64,000 bases of DNA from NCBI GenBank assembly GCA_019075865.1, contig JAGXAN010000004.1, positions 124,001 to 188,000 on the forward strand. The letters run 5' to 3'. The DNA is from Hyphomicrobiales bacterium (GTDB taxonomy: Bacteria > Pseudomonadota > Alphaproteobacteria > Rhizobiales > Beijerinckiaceae). Below the pieces are notes generated by a model. It made no database searches. It was not told the origin of the DNA and saw only the letters and a program-made list of their open reading frames with translations. Positions 28,008 through 36,849 of this stretch are shown one piece after another (within the stretch, counting starts at the first letter, position 1; each line of letters begins with the position of its first letter). A program made the position numbers and the translations under genes.

Positions 28008-28880
28008 TCAAACTCGGGCGAGAAGCAGCCGGGTAGTGGTGCGCAAGCCATCTTTGCGGCGAAACAGATAGCGGCGATTGAGGGCATCCGGTTCAAAAAT
28101 TTCCACATCGCGGAAGCCAAGGGCGCGGACTTGCTCCTGCAACGCCGCCGGATCAAATGCCGAGACCCAGGGCTCCCCAAATTCGGCGGCGCGCTGGCCA
28201 ATATAATCGGATACGGCGCGCTCAATCGCGCCAAGATTGGCGGCCTTTGCCCTGAAATCAAAGGCAATTGAACTGCCATTGGCGAGGCCCGCCACATAGC
28301 CCAGAATCTGCATGATCGCGGTCTCGCTCAGATAGACCGTCACCCCGAGCCATGAAAAGCAAGCCGGAAGCTCTGGTTGAAACCCGGCCGTCAGCAGGCC
28401 CTGCGCCAATGTCGAATTTTCGAAATCCACGGGCGCGAAGGTCAGATTTTCGGGCAAGGCAATGCCAGCATCCGCGAGCAATTGCCGCTTCCACGCCTGC
28501 GTTGATGGGTGATCCACCTCAAATACACGAAGCGCGGAGCCCACATGCGGATTACGATAGGCAAATGTATCGAGGCCGGCCCCGAGAATCACATATTGGC
28601 GCACGCCTGCCGCCACGGCCCGGGCCAGTTCGTCTTCGGCAAATCGGCTTCGCACCACGACCGAGGCGCGCAGCCCGCGTGAAATCGGGTCATTGTGCTG
28701 AAATGGGTCCGCCGTTAATTCCGCCGCCAGTTGGCTGCCCAGAATGGGCAGGGCTATTGGGTCGGAAAGCACAATCGGCTCATCGAGCATGGCGTGCACA
28801 GCGCGCAGCGCAGCCACCCGCAAGGCGGTGCGACTGGTCTGTCCCGTTCGCACGATATTATCGGGCTGTGTCTGTGTCAT
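28008..28880 (-). CDS. SAM-dependent methyltransferase, leucine carboxyl methyltransferase-like
   Basis: This class I methyltransferase of 290 aa belongs to the LCM/PPM1-like family common in actinobacteria and proteobacteria (S-adenosylmethionine-dependent methyltransferases of TIGR00027 type). The conserved opening is TSRTALRVAALRAVHAMLDEP (split as SRTALRVAA and HAMLDEPIVLSDP). The SAM motif is YVILGAGLDTFAYR, and VFEVDHPSTQAWKRQLL binds the ribose. The late motif CFSWLGVTVYLSE is also present. The acceptor is unknown; polyketide-type or small acid O-methylation has been suggested for relatives. The EcsC gene lies 19 bases upstream on the same strand. Confidence 0.85.
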   Translation of the reverse strand: MTQTQPDNIVRTGQTSRTALRVAALRAVHAMLDEPIVLSDPIALPILGSQLAAELTADPFQHNDPISRGLRASVVVRSRFAEDELARAVAAGVRQYVILGAGLDTFAYRNPHVGSALRVFEVDHPSTQAWKRQLLADAGIALPENLTFAPVDFENSTLAQGLLTAGFQPELPACFSWLGVTVYLSETAIMQILGYVAGLANGSSIAFDFRAKAANLGAIERAVSDYIGQRAAEFGEPWVSAFDPAALQEQVRALGFRDVEIFEPDALNRRYLFRRKDGLRTTTRLLLARV

Positions 28881-28899
28881 GGTTGCTGACTCCGGCTGA

Positions 28900-29775
28900 T
28901 TACGGTTTCACCTTTTTGGCAAGCCGCTCATAAGCCTCCTGTACCATCAACCGCCCATATTTGCGCTCAAGCCGGCGAACGGTGAAATGGCCGTGGGCCA
29001 GCCGCTGGTAATGATCCGCGAAGGCATAATTCAGCGAGCCCCCGGCGGCAGCGCCAACCAGCGGCACCATTTGCGCCGCAAATTTCTCGCCAACCACTAT
29101 GCCAAACCGTGCCGAAATCTGCGAAAGAAACCGCACGAGGGCAGGGGCACTTTCATTGATCGCCCCCTTTCGGGCCAGAAATCCGGCTGCCTCGCCCACC
29201 GATCCGGCCAACATGCTGCGCACCGCAAAATAGCTGCTCTCCAGCATCGCATTGCTGGCTTCGGCCCTCGCCTTGTCGCCAAGGGCGAACACTTCGATGC
29301 AGGCAAGCAGGGCTTCAGGCTGGGTCAGATCCTCGCCCTCGTGGCGGGCAATTTCGGCGATGGCCTTCAACATCAGCGTCGTTGAAACCGGCAGTTCAAC
29401 CGCAAGTGCGGTAAAACCAAAAGCGCCGCCTGCCACGCCGGACGCCACCGCCATGCGCTTCAGCCGGGTTTTGCGCTTTTGCAGGCGCGCTTCATCGCCG
29501 GCCCGGTCAACCACCATCGGCGCCCGGCGCAAGTCGCGGATAGCGGTATGCAAGGCTGCCTGCAGGGCGGCATTGGCTGCGCCATAGGCGATCTTGCTAA
29601 AACGGGCCGGTACAAACCGGCCAATCAAGTTGATCTGGCTGCCCACCAGACTGCCAACCTTGGCGATAAATGAATTATGCTCCAGCGCGGTCACGGCTCT
29701 GCCAAGATCGGCAAGATCGGCTGCACTCAATTCCTCAATCTCACCCTCAAATATCTGCGAAGTCTGAATGGCCAT
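28900..29775 (-). CDS. EcsC family protein
   Basis: This 291-aa protein shows the EcsC-domain pattern: a helical N-terminus, then VASGVAGGAFGFTALAVELPVSTTLMLKAIAEIAR (seen in two parts) with Gly/Ala-rich, possibly membrane-associated helices. It continues with LACIEVFALGD and LVGAAAGGSLNYAFADHYQ. EcsC was first named from a Bacillus ABC transporter locus; the molecular function of the bacterial domain is not known. It precedes the methyltransferase gene in the same direction and may be co-transcribed with it. Confidence 0.8.
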   Translation of the reverse strand: MAIQTSQIFEGEIEELSAADLADLGRAVTALEHNSFIAKVGSLVGSQINLIGRFVPARFSKIAYGAANAALQAALHTAIRDLRRAPMVVDRAGDEARLQKRKTRLKRMAVASGVAGGAFGFTALAVELPVSTTLMLKAIAEIARHEGEDLTQPEALLACIEVFALGDKARAEASNAMLESSYFAVRSMLAGSVGEAAGFLARKGAINESAPALVRFLSQISARFGIVVGEKFAAQMVPLVGAAAGGSLNYAFADHYQRLAHGHFTVRRLERKYGRLMVQEAYERLAKKVKP

Positions 29776-30228
29776 GACAATAAGCCCTTAAAAACAGGAT
29801 GCCGGCAAAATAACGCCGCTTCTTTATATGGGGGGCGGATTGCTTTCGCAAAAGGCCTCACAGCAGGCGCGAGTACCATCAAAATGGCGGCGGCCGCCTA
29901 TCGCGCGGGAGCCGGAAATTCGCAGAAAAATCACCCGTTAACGACTTTTAAGTCGGCCAATTAACCGTGAATTTGCGGCTGCATAAACAATTTCGCCAAC
30001 TTTTCCAGCAACACCCAGTTAAGGGACTGGCAGCGCATATTGCGAAATATCATTCAATTTCAATTGTTTGACGAAAAATCGATAAAATTTGATGCAATTT
30101 ATTATACTTGTGTTTTACTTAGGGAATATTTTGCAAAAATTAATGTGATTGCATAAAAAGCCGCATTTTTACTTTGAAACACTTCAATTCAGCTTTGGCA
30201 TTGTCGACCTATTGCAGGAGACAACGCC
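29776..30228. other. Intergenic region, 453 bases
   Basis: No convincing gene is seen between the divergent EcsC and transglutaminase-like peptidase genes. The part from about 30,040 to 30,150 is markedly AT-rich, which suits a promoter for the peptidase gene. A GCAGGAG ribosome site precedes its GTG start. Short frames on either strand look non-coding. Confidence 0.6.
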
Positions 30229-30852
30229 GTGTTCAAATCGCTTTTCAAAGTTCTTACCCTCAGCTCGTTGCTGGCCATTGGTTCGCTTGGGTTCATCGCC
30301 CCGTCGAATGCCGCCAATGTGCAAATTGCCTATGAAGCCACGCAGGGCCAAACCAGCGTGCCTTATGGGTGGGTGGATTTTTGTGCACGTTATGATGGCG
30401 AATGCGCAAACAACGCGCTGGCACCACAGGCCATTCATTTCAGCGCTGATAACTTCAAGGAAATCGCCCGCATCAATCATTTCGTCAACAAGGCGATTGA
30501 TCCGGTTTCTGACTGGGATCATTGGCACAAGGTTGACCAATGGGACATACCCACCGACGGCAAGGGCGATTGCGAGGATTATGCTTTGCTCAAGCGCCAG
30601 ATCTTGATGCGTGAAGGCTTTCCGCGTCAGGCATTGCTGATGACGGTTGTGCGCGATCAGCAGAATGAAGGCCACGCCATCCTCACCGTTCACACCGATC
30701 GCGGTGACTATGTGCTCGACAATTTGAGCAATGGCGTCAAGCTCTGGACCTCGACCGGTTATCGCTTCGTCAAGCGCCAGTCGCAGTCCAACCCCAATGT
30801 CTGGGAGTCAATTGGCGCACCGGCAACCGAACTGGCCACCGCCGCCAACTGA
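30229..30852 (+). CDS. Bacterial transglutaminase-like cysteine peptidase (BTLCP)
   Basis: This exported protein of 207 aa is in the BTLCP/Peptidase_C93 family (formerly DUF920). A signal peptide ends near SNAANVQ. The papain-like triad is visible: Cys in GKGDCEDYALLKR, His in EGHAILTVH, and Asp in YVLDNLSNG. LapG-like relatives cleave surface adhesins under c-di-GMP control, but this subgroup has no known substrate. The start is GTG 30229 with GCAGGAG upstream. No LapD partner is adjacent, so the regulatory link is open. Confidence 0.9.
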   Translation: MFKSLFKVLTLSSLLAIGSLGFIAPSNAANVQIAYEATQGQTSVPYGWVDFCARYDGECANNALAPQAIHFSADNFKEIARINHFVNKAIDPVSDWDHWHKVDQWDIPTDGKGDCEDYALLKRQILMREGFPRQALLMTVVRDQQNEGHAILTVHTDRGDYVLDNLSNGVKLWTSTGYRFVKRQSQSNPNVWESIGAPATELATAAN

Positions 30853-30855
30853 AAT

Positions 30856-31677
30856 TTACATGAAGTTCAACCAGGCAATGGCCGTGAACCCGAATATCGC
30901 GCAATAATAAGCGAAGGGGTTGAGCGCGCCATTGTCATGACTTTTGAAGTAGCGCATCAAAAATACCGTGCTGCCATAAGCAAATACACCCGACACAGCA
31001 AAAGCCATGACGGCCAGCCAGCCAAACTCGTGATGGTCGAGTTTGGGAATTTGGTGGCCGGCCGCGCCAAAAATGATGGGCGTCGCCATCAGGAAGGCAA
31101 AGCGCGCCGCATCTGAATGTTTCATGCCAACGATAATGCCGCCCAGCACGGTGACGCCGGAGCGCGAAATGCCCGGGATTAGCGCCGTTGCCTGCGCAAA
31201 GCCGATCGCCAACGCCCCCTCCCAAGTCAATTCATCGAGGGATATCGAGCCATCTTCGCGGCGCATCCGCTCCCCAACCAGCAGGATAATCCCGTTCACA
31301 ATCAAAAATATCGCAGCGAGCATGGGGGTGCTGAATGCCTGGCGCAAAATTTTCTCGAACAGGAACCCGATGACGGCCGCCGGAACCGTGGCAACGATCA
31401 GAAGCAGGAACAAACGCCGGTCCAGAAAGGTGCGATCGCCATTTCTGCCGACGATGGATTTGGCAAAATCAAACCAGTCTCGCCAGAAATAGGCCAGCAG
31501 GGCTACCGCCGTGCCCAGGTGCATTGTCACCACCAGCGGGAGGAAGTTGCTGGATTTTTCGATTTCCCCCCAGCCAAGCATCGCCGGCAGAACCACCGTG
31601 TGCCCCAGTGAGCTGATGGGAAACAACTCCGTTACGCCCTGCAAAATGGAGATGATCAAAGCTTGAAATACGGTCAT
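30856..31677 (-). CDS. uppP: Undecaprenyl-diphosphatase UppP/BacA
   Basis: This integral membrane enzyme (273 aa, about eight helices) recycles undecaprenyl pyrophosphate to the monophosphate for peptidoglycan and surface polysaccharide synthesis. Motif 1 is a variant form, QGVTELFPISSLGH (usual form ELLPISSSAH); motif 2 is PGISRSGVT. The glycine-rich end motif is altered but the fold pattern is kept. ATG 31677 has GGAG 7 bases upstream. It converges on the peptidase gene with a 3-base gap. EPS genes elsewhere in the window use the same carrier lipid. Confidence 0.9.
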   Translation of the reverse strand: MTVFQALIISILQGVTELFPISSLGHTVVLPAMLGWGEIEKSSNFLPLVVTMHLGTAVALLAYFWRDWFDFAKSIVGRNGDRTFLDRRLFLLLIVATVPAAVIGFLFEKILRQAFSTPMLAAIFLIVNGIILLVGERMRREDGSISLDELTWEGALAIGFAQATALIPGISRSGVTVLGGIIVGMKHSDAARFAFLMATPIIFGAAGHQIPKLDHHEFGWLAVMAFAVSGVFAYGSTVFLMRYFKSHDNGALNPFAYYCAIFGFTAIAWLNFM

Positions 31678-32005
31678 AACGGCTCCGGCCAAATTGAAAA
31701 TTGCGAATCAAATTAGGGTTGCCAAGACGTTGTGACGCGGGCGCGTAAGCTTGTAAAGGCACGCAGGCATCAGCCGTGCTCACCAGAGCATGGCCAGAAA
31801 TGGCCAAAATTTTGCAATTTCCGGCTGTTTTGGCCCGCTTTTCCCGTTCATATTGCATTCATTGGCGCGGCGCTACACATTCACCTAATGGATTTTGATC
31901 AGGAGGGCCGAGGTATTTGACCTTGGTCGGTTTTTACAACATTCTTTGCGCGGAACAGGATATTGGCAGGAGCTGGGTCCATCCGCATTTTTTGGAGTAT
32001 CCAAC
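31678..32005. other. Intergenic region, 328 bases, divergent promoters
   Basis: This region separates uppP (leftward) from a secreted protein gene (rightward). It holds no supported gene. The part between about 31,795 and 31,870 has AT-rich runs that could be promoters. A frame open upstream of 32006 on the plus strand has no ribosome site and lies in the leader. Confidence 0.5.
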
Positions 32006-32491
32006 ATGTTTAAACACGTTACGAAAATTGCTTTCTCTGGCGCGCTCTTGATCGCGGCGTCGAGCATGGTTTCGACGGCATCGGCCGCATCGGTGATGCA
32101 GCAGTGCAGCGCCAAATATCAGGCGGCAAAGAGTGCAAATGCACTCGGCGGCGCAACTTGGCGCACCTTCCTTGCGCAGTGCCGCAAGGATGTTTCGGCA
32201 ACTCCGGCTGCTGCCCCGGTCGCAGCACCTGCGGCGGCACCTGTTGCGGCACCGGCGCCCAAGCCTTTGATCCCGATTTTTGCACCCAAGGCCGCTCCGG
32301 CCCCCGCACCGGCTCCTGTTGCCGGCGCCAAGCCAGTCACGCCTGGCCGCGCTGCCGAAACTTCGCGCATCCGCGCTTGCGGCGCGCAGTGGAAAGCCAA
32401 CAAGGCACAGTTGGTTGCAGCTACTCCCGGCCTGACCTGGCCGAAATATTGGAGCGCCTGCAACAAGCAGATGAAGGCAGCCGGCCAATAA
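32006..32491 (+). CDS. Secreted Ala/Pro-rich protein with two copies of a Cys-Trp module
   Basis: This exported 161-aa protein of unknown function has a signal peptide ending at ASAAS. Two related modules of about 33-38 residues flank an Ala/Pro linker. Module 1 is QQCSAKYQAAK...GATWRTFLAQCRKD; module 2 is RACGAQWKANK...GLTWPKYWSACNKQ. Each has Cys, an aromatic, Lys, then Trp, an aromatic and a second Cys, so each could be a disulfide-closed helical hairpin. The linker (PVAAPAAAPVAAPAPKP) suggests a periplasm-spanning tether. ATG 32006 with GGAG upstream is chosen. A strong terminator follows. Confidence 0.75.
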   Translation: MFKHVTKIAFSGALLIAASSMVSTASAASVMQQCSAKYQAAKSANALGGATWRTFLAQCRKDVSATPAAAPVAAPAAAPVAAPAPKPLIPIFAPKAAPAPAPAPVAGAKPVTPGRAAETSRIRACGAQWKANKAQLVAATPGLTWPKYWSACNKQMKAAGQ

Positions 32492-32520
32492 TGGCAGCCT
32501 GAACTTCGCATAAAACTGAA

Positions 32521-32550
32521 AAAGCCCGGAGTTTCGCTCCGGGCTTTTTT
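32521..32550. terminator. Bidirectional Rho-independent terminator
   Basis: AAAGCCCGGAG-TTTCG-CTCCGGGCTTT is a perfect 11-bp stem with a 5-base loop, followed by a T-run on the plus strand and preceded by an A-run for the minus strand. It separates the convergent secreted-protein and DUF4337 genes. Confidence 0.95.
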
Positions 32551-32569
32551 ATTGCTTTATGCGCAGACC

Positions 32570-33139
32570 TTAGTGGCCGATATAAGCGTAGGCTGAAACT
32601 ACGACCCCCACGACGGTCATCGCGATGGACAGCAGCCATGGCCAGCGTGACCCCTTGGTAATGATGGCAATGGTCGCCACCGCAATGGCGACATGCAGCA
32701 AAGTGACGCCCGCGGTCAAAATATGGTGACGCTCTTCGTGGCGATCGGCCTGTTCGAGCTTTTCATCCCGCTTTTTTTCCAGCTCTTTGGCCTCATCAAC
32801 CAGCTTCTTGCCATCCCCATCATATTTTTTGGCATTGGCTGTATATTCAGCCGCCTTGGCACCACCGGCATCTGCGGCGATTTCGTACATTTTTTGTTTC
32901 ACCGCCTTGGCCTGATAATAGGCGTAAACATCCGAGGCTTTTGTCTGGGCAAGCACGGCTTCGTTTTTCTCATTGATCGCCTTGCCGCTTTCCACGGTCT
33001 CAAGGCTGCCAACCGTTGCCGCAATTACCGCGATGATCGCGATCGTAACCGATACGGTTGTAATGAAAGAATTTCCCTCATGCGCGGCATGTTCGGCGTG
33101 TTCTGCGTGCTCGAGATGCTCGCTCGTCTGGTCTTCCAT
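32570..33139 (-). CDS. DUF4337 membrane protein
   Basis: This 189-aa protein has a His/Glu-rich N-terminus (HLEHAEHAEHAAHEG). A first membrane helix follows (ITTVSVTIAIIAVIAATVGSL), then a charged coiled-coil middle (about residues 70-140, rich in Lys/Glu/Asp/Ala) and two C-terminal helices (about 145-188). The pattern VESGKAINEKNEAVLAQTKASD with WAYYQAKAVKQ-like YAYYQAKAVKQ is the DUF4337 signature. The function is unknown. The His-rich tail might bind metal, which is inference. It is divergent from pcm. Confidence 0.85.
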   Translation of the reverse strand: MEDQTSEHLEHAEHAEHAAHEGNSFITTVSVTIAIIAVIAATVGSLETVESGKAINEKNEAVLAQTKASDVYAYYQAKAVKQKMYEIAADAGGAKAAEYTANAKKYDGDGKKLVDEAKELEKKRDEKLEQADRHEERHHILTAGVTLLHVAIAVATIAIITKGSRWPWLLSIAMTVVGVVVSAYAYIGH

Positions 33140-33304
33140 AAAAAATCTCCTGAAATGAACCTTTTGACGATAGTGACTGTTGTCGAAAGCGTCAAATTTT
33201 GTCCATCAGCACGGAAAGCCGCCATAGACAAACCCTACCAATCAATTTTATATGCCATGCCATAGCTGGCCTTCATTTTCGGGGGCTTCGAATTGGCGGA
33301 TCCA

Positions 33305-34000
33305 ATGATGAACCTGCAAACTGATTCCAAATCGTCCACACCCTCATGGCTGGCGGCTCGGCATGCCATGGTAGACGGTCAAATCCGCACGTTTGATGTC
33401 ACCAATCACCCGGTGCTGGATCGCTTTTACGAAGTGCCACGGGAGCTTTTCGTCGATGATAAATTGGTGACGCTCGCCTATAGCGACGGGCCGCTGACGC
33501 TGGCTGGCACCCCGCCGCGCCAATTGCTGCCACCGATGGTGCTCGCCCGTATGATGGAAGCCGCGCAGATAAAGCCGGGGGATCGCGTGCTGGATGTGGG
33601 CGGAGGCAATGGCTATTCGGCGGCGATTCTATCCGGACTTGCGGCGAAAGTGGTGGCGCTGGAAAGCAGCCCCGAGCGCTGCGACCTCGCAAGGAAGGCG
33701 TTGCAGGCAGCAGGCATATCCAATGTCGAATGTGTCAGCGGCGCGCTGGTGGAGGGTTATGTCAAAGGCGGCCGTTACGATGTGATTCTGTTGAACGGCG
33801 CTTACGGGGCAGAACCGGCCAAACTTCTTGGCCAATTGGCGCAGGGCGGCCGTCTGGTGGCCATTCACGACAATGGCAGCAGCGGCAGTTCCGCCATTCT
33901 GCTGCAAAACAACGAACACATTATCGGGCAGCGACTTTTGTTCAATGCAAAGGCACCTGTACTCGAAGGCTTTGCGAACGCTCCGGCTTTCGTGTTTTGA
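33305..34000 (+). CDS. pcm: Protein-L-isoaspartate O-methyltransferase family
   Basis: This SAM-dependent methyltransferase (about 231 aa) of the PCMT family repairs isoaspartyl residues in damaged proteins. Typical parts are ARHAMVDGQIRTFDVT, VPRELFVDD, PPRQLLPPMVLARMMEA, and motif I VLDVGGGNGYSAAIL. Motif I has VGGGNGY where canonical enzymes have IGTGSGY, as is usual for the alphaproteobacterial branch located before tolC, whose repair activity is less certain. The start is ambiguous: ATG 33305 is used, but TTG 33293 has a better-placed GGGGG. Confidence 0.8.
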   Translation: MMNLQTDSKSSTPSWLAARHAMVDGQIRTFDVTNHPVLDRFYEVPRELFVDDKLVTLAYSDGPLTLAGTPPRQLLPPMVLARMMEAAQIKPGDRVLDVGGGNGYSAAILSGLAAKVVALESSPERCDLARKALQAAGISNVECVSGALVEGYVKGGRYDVILLNGAYGAEPAKLLGQLAQGGRLVAIHDNGSSGSSAILLQNNEHIIGQRLLFNAKAPVLEGFANAPAFVF

Positions 34001-34270
34001 AGCGGGCGTGCTGACAAAACCGTCTGCGCCAAAGACGTGTCCTTCCACTGTTGCAAAAAGGTGGCACTTGCTGGCAAAAGTTGAATGGCCGTCGCAATCC
34101 CCGCGCCGCACCGGATGTGGCGTGGTAATATATTCTTAAGTTTTAATGTGAGGCGCACCATTTGATTCGAGCGATCAAGCATGGCCGTCTTGGCATTCTC
34201 AGATTGTAATGTATGCCAAAAGCCACTGTTTCCATGCGTTTCAGTGCGTTTTTGAACAGGGTAAATTCGT

Positions 34271-35665
34271 ATGAAAATCACCAGCGCAACCGCAATTCTG
34301 CTCTCCTTGATCGGAACCACGGTCCTGAACGCGCCCTATGTGGCGAGTGCCAAGGCTGAGACTATCGCCAGCGCTTTGGCCCGGGCCTATATGAACAACC
34401 CCGATTTGAATTCGCAACGCGCTGCGGTTCGTGGGGCGGATGAAGAAATCCCCCGTGCCAAATCAGGCTATCGCCCCACCATCGCCGCCACCGCAAGCGC
34501 CGGCTATCAGGACAATCAGGTTCGCGCGCTGCCATCGTCCAATACGACACACAACACCACCCATCCGCGCTCGGTCGGGCTCAGCGTTACCGAGACGCTC
34601 TGGAATGGCAACCGCACGGAAAATTCCGTCACGCAGGCCGAATCCAAGATGCTGGGCGCGCGCGAGACGATGCGCAGCACCGAGCAGAGCGTGCTTTCAG
34701 ACGCCTCGACCTATTATATGAATGTGCTGCGCGATACCGCCATTCTCAATCTGAACAAGCGCAACATCACGGTTTTGCAGCAGCAATTGCAGCAAACGCA
34801 GGACCGCTTCAAAGTGGGGGAGGTGACGCAGACCGACGTCGCCCAATCGCAGGCCAATCTGGCGCAGGCCCGCACAGGCTTTTTCGCGGCGCAGGCCAAT
34901 CTCGAAGCGAGCATTGCCAATTTCCATCAGGTCATCGGCGTGCAACCCACCCGCCTCGAACCGGCGCGCCCGCTGGATAACCTGATTCCAAAAAGCCTCA
35001 CCCAGGCCATCGAGATTGGCCAGTCGCAAAACCCCGCAATCCGCGCCCTGTTGCATGCGGTTGAAGCGGCGCAATTGCAGGTCAATATTGACGAAGCCGA
35101 GCTTTATCCAACTGTGGGCGTGTCCGGCAACGTCAGCCACCAATGGGACTTCCAGACCAACCCCAATTCCAACCTCAACACGGCCTCTGTGATTGGCCAG
35201 ATAACCATTCCGATTTACGGCGGCGGCGAAGTTTATGCCCGCACCCGCGAAGCCAAGGAACTGGTGGCACAAAATCGGCTGCAGGTGGATTTGCAGCGCG
35301 CCAAAGTGCGTGCGGCCGTCGTCACCGCCTGGGGGCAGGTGCAAAGCTCGCGGCAAGCCATTTCGTCCTCGCAGGCAACCGTGAAAGCCGCTGAAATCGC
35401 CCTTCGTGGCGTGCGCGAGGAGGCCAAGGTGGGCCAGCGCACCACACTGGACGTGCTCAACGCCCAGCAAACATTGCTCAACGCCCGCGTGACGCTGGTT
35501 TCCTCCCAGCGCGACCGTGTGGTTGCCACCTATGCCTTGATGTCGGCGATTGGCAAATTGTCGGCAACCAACCTGCATCTGGCGGTCAACCATTATAATC
35601 CGAACGTGCATTACGAGCAGGTCAAGGACAAATGGATCGGGCTTCGCACCCCGGACGGGCAATAG
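34271..35665 (+). CDS. tolC: TolC-family outer-membrane channel protein
   Basis: This 464-aa outer-membrane efflux protein forms a trimeric exit duct for type I secretion or RND/ABC efflux pumps. A signal peptide ends near AKAETI. Two homologous halves are visible, each with long coiled-coil helices and the hallmark segments RAAVRGADEEIPRAKSGYRPT and EAAQLQVNIDEAELYPTVGVSG. The block VGEVTQTDVAQSQANLAQART recurs in the second half as VGQRTTLDVLNAQQTLLNARV. It follows pcm and precedes popZ, the usual Hyphomicrobiales order. Confidence 0.93.
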   Translation: MKITSATAILLSLIGTTVLNAPYVASAKAETIASALARAYMNNPDLNSQRAAVRGADEEIPRAKSGYRPTIAATASAGYQDNQVRALPSSNTTHNTTHPRSVGLSVTETLWNGNRTENSVTQAESKMLGARETMRSTEQSVLSDASTYYMNVLRDTAILNLNKRNITVLQQQLQQTQDRFKVGEVTQTDVAQSQANLAQARTGFFAAQANLEASIANFHQVIGVQPTRLEPARPLDNLIPKSLTQAIEIGQSQNPAIRALLHAVEAAQLQVNIDEAELYPTVGVSGNVSHQWDFQTNPNSNLNTASVIGQITIPIYGGGEVYARTREAKELVAQNRLQVDLQRAKVRAAVVTAWGQVQSSRQAISSSQATVKAAEIALRGVREEAKVGQRTTLDVLNAQQTLLNARVTLVSSQRDRVVATYALMSAIGKLSATNLHLAVNHYNPNVHYEQVKDKWIGLRTPDGQ

Positions 35666-35831
35666 GGCGCAATTGTCCACACCGATTGTTGCCTGAGACT
35701 TGAAGCCACGGTGAACTAGGCTCTATGATGGCCCGATGGATTATATTCGGTAAGGGATTATTTGCCCGGCGCTGGATGAAAAGCCCTAAGTGGGGCGTGA
35801 TCGTTCGTTTGAGAGACAAGGCCTGGTTTCC

Positions 35832-36791
35832 ATGAGTTCCGCTAGTAACCCCGTTAGCCAGCCAGGTGTCAGCGCATTGGATGTCGAGCGTCGGGAGCTT
35901 CGCACGCAGGAGCAAAAGGCGCACGAACCTTCAATGGAGGAAATTCTGGCGTCGATCCGCCGCATCATTGCGGATGACAAAGCCTTGCCCATCGCCCGCA
36001 AGGGCGCGACCAGCCTGTTGTCCGAGAAGGCCCAGCATCTGGCGGCCATGCAAAATCTCGCGCACGCGGGGACAGACAAGGCTTCCACCGATTCCAAAAC
36101 CGAACTGTTGACGCCTGCGCCGGGCATTGCGTCGCCGCAAATCCTGTCGCCATCCTCGCATTCCTTGTCGGTTCCTGCCCAACCGGTTCCTGCCCAACCG
36201 GTTCCTGCCCACCCGGTTCCGGCATCCGAACCAGCGGCGCTTGCTTCCCCGGTCCCCGAAACAATATCGGCGGCCATTGAACCGCCGGCTTCAGAATTTC
36301 CCGCATTGGCACCGGCAATGCCCGAATCGCAGCCCGGCATTACCGGCGAGCATCGGGTGCCAGTCCACGACGAGGCGTTCCAGTTCGAGAGCGAGGAAAG
36401 CGACGCCATTTTTGATCTGGCGCAGATGCCGCAATTGCGCGCCGTCCAGACCCCGCGTGTCCCGACCGGGGCTGATACAGCCGCCGCCTTGGGCCTGAAC
36501 GCTATTTTGCAGGGCGGCGAGCAAGCCTTCGCGCCCAACGCGCTGGCCAATGCCGCCCCTTCAACCGGTGGCGAGCCATTGGCATCGCCCTTCACCGACG
36601 CGTCTGTGGCCTCCTCCTTCGACGCGCTTTCCAAGTCGATGATGCTGAACAACAAGACCCTGATCGAAGATTTGACCCGGGAAATGCTGCGCCCCATGCT
36701 GAAATCATGGCTCGATGACAACCTCCCCGTTATGGTCGAACGCCTCGTGCGCGCCGAAATCGAGCGTGTTGCACGCGGGGGTCGGGGGTAA
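35832..36791 (+). CDS. popZ: PopZ-like polar organising protein (DUF2497)
   Basis: This 319-aa, Pro/Ala/Glu-rich and largely disordered protein probably self-assembles at a cell pole and anchors the ParB-centromere complex. The N-terminal helix PSMEEILASIRRIIADD is the client-binding motif. The C-terminal 55 residues (KTLIEDLTREMLRPMLKSWLDD, seen as KTLIEDLTREML and RPMLKSWLDDNLPVMVERLV) form the oligomerisation helices. The linker includes three 15-base repeats at 36171-36215. ATG 35832 is chosen because the conserved region starts soon after. Gene order tolC-popZ-valS (with two small genes inserted) supports the call. Confidence 0.85.
   Translation: MSSASNPVSQPGVSALDVERRELRTQEQKAHEPSMEEILASIRRIIADDKALPIARKGATSLLSEKAQHLAAMQNLAHAGTDKASTDSKTELLTPAPGIASPQILSPSSHSLSVPAQPVPAQPVPAHPVPASEPAALASPVPETISAAIEPPASEFPALAPAMPESQPGITGEHRVPVHDEAFQFESEESDAIFDLAQMPQLRAVQTPRVPTGADTAAALGLNAILQGGEQAFAPNALANAAPSTGGEPLASPFTDASVASSFDALSKSMMLNNKTLIEDLTREMLRPMLKSWLDDNLPVMVERLVRAEIERVARGGRG
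36171..36215 (+). repeat. Three 15-base tandem repeats in the popZ linker
   Basis: The unit GTTCCTGCCCAACCG occurs twice exactly and a third time with one change, followed by a partial fourth. It encodes VPAQP repeats in the disordered linker. Copy number could vary by slippage. Confidence 0.95.
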
Positions 36792-36849
36792 ATTCAGGCA
36801 TAGGTGAGCTTTGCGCGGCGACGCATGTCTATCGCAGGTGACACCCGCC

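Noticed and set aside
31895-32005. N-terminal extension of the secreted Cys-module protein
   Set aside because: The extension would mask the signal peptide, and the ATG at 32006 has a good GGAG site.
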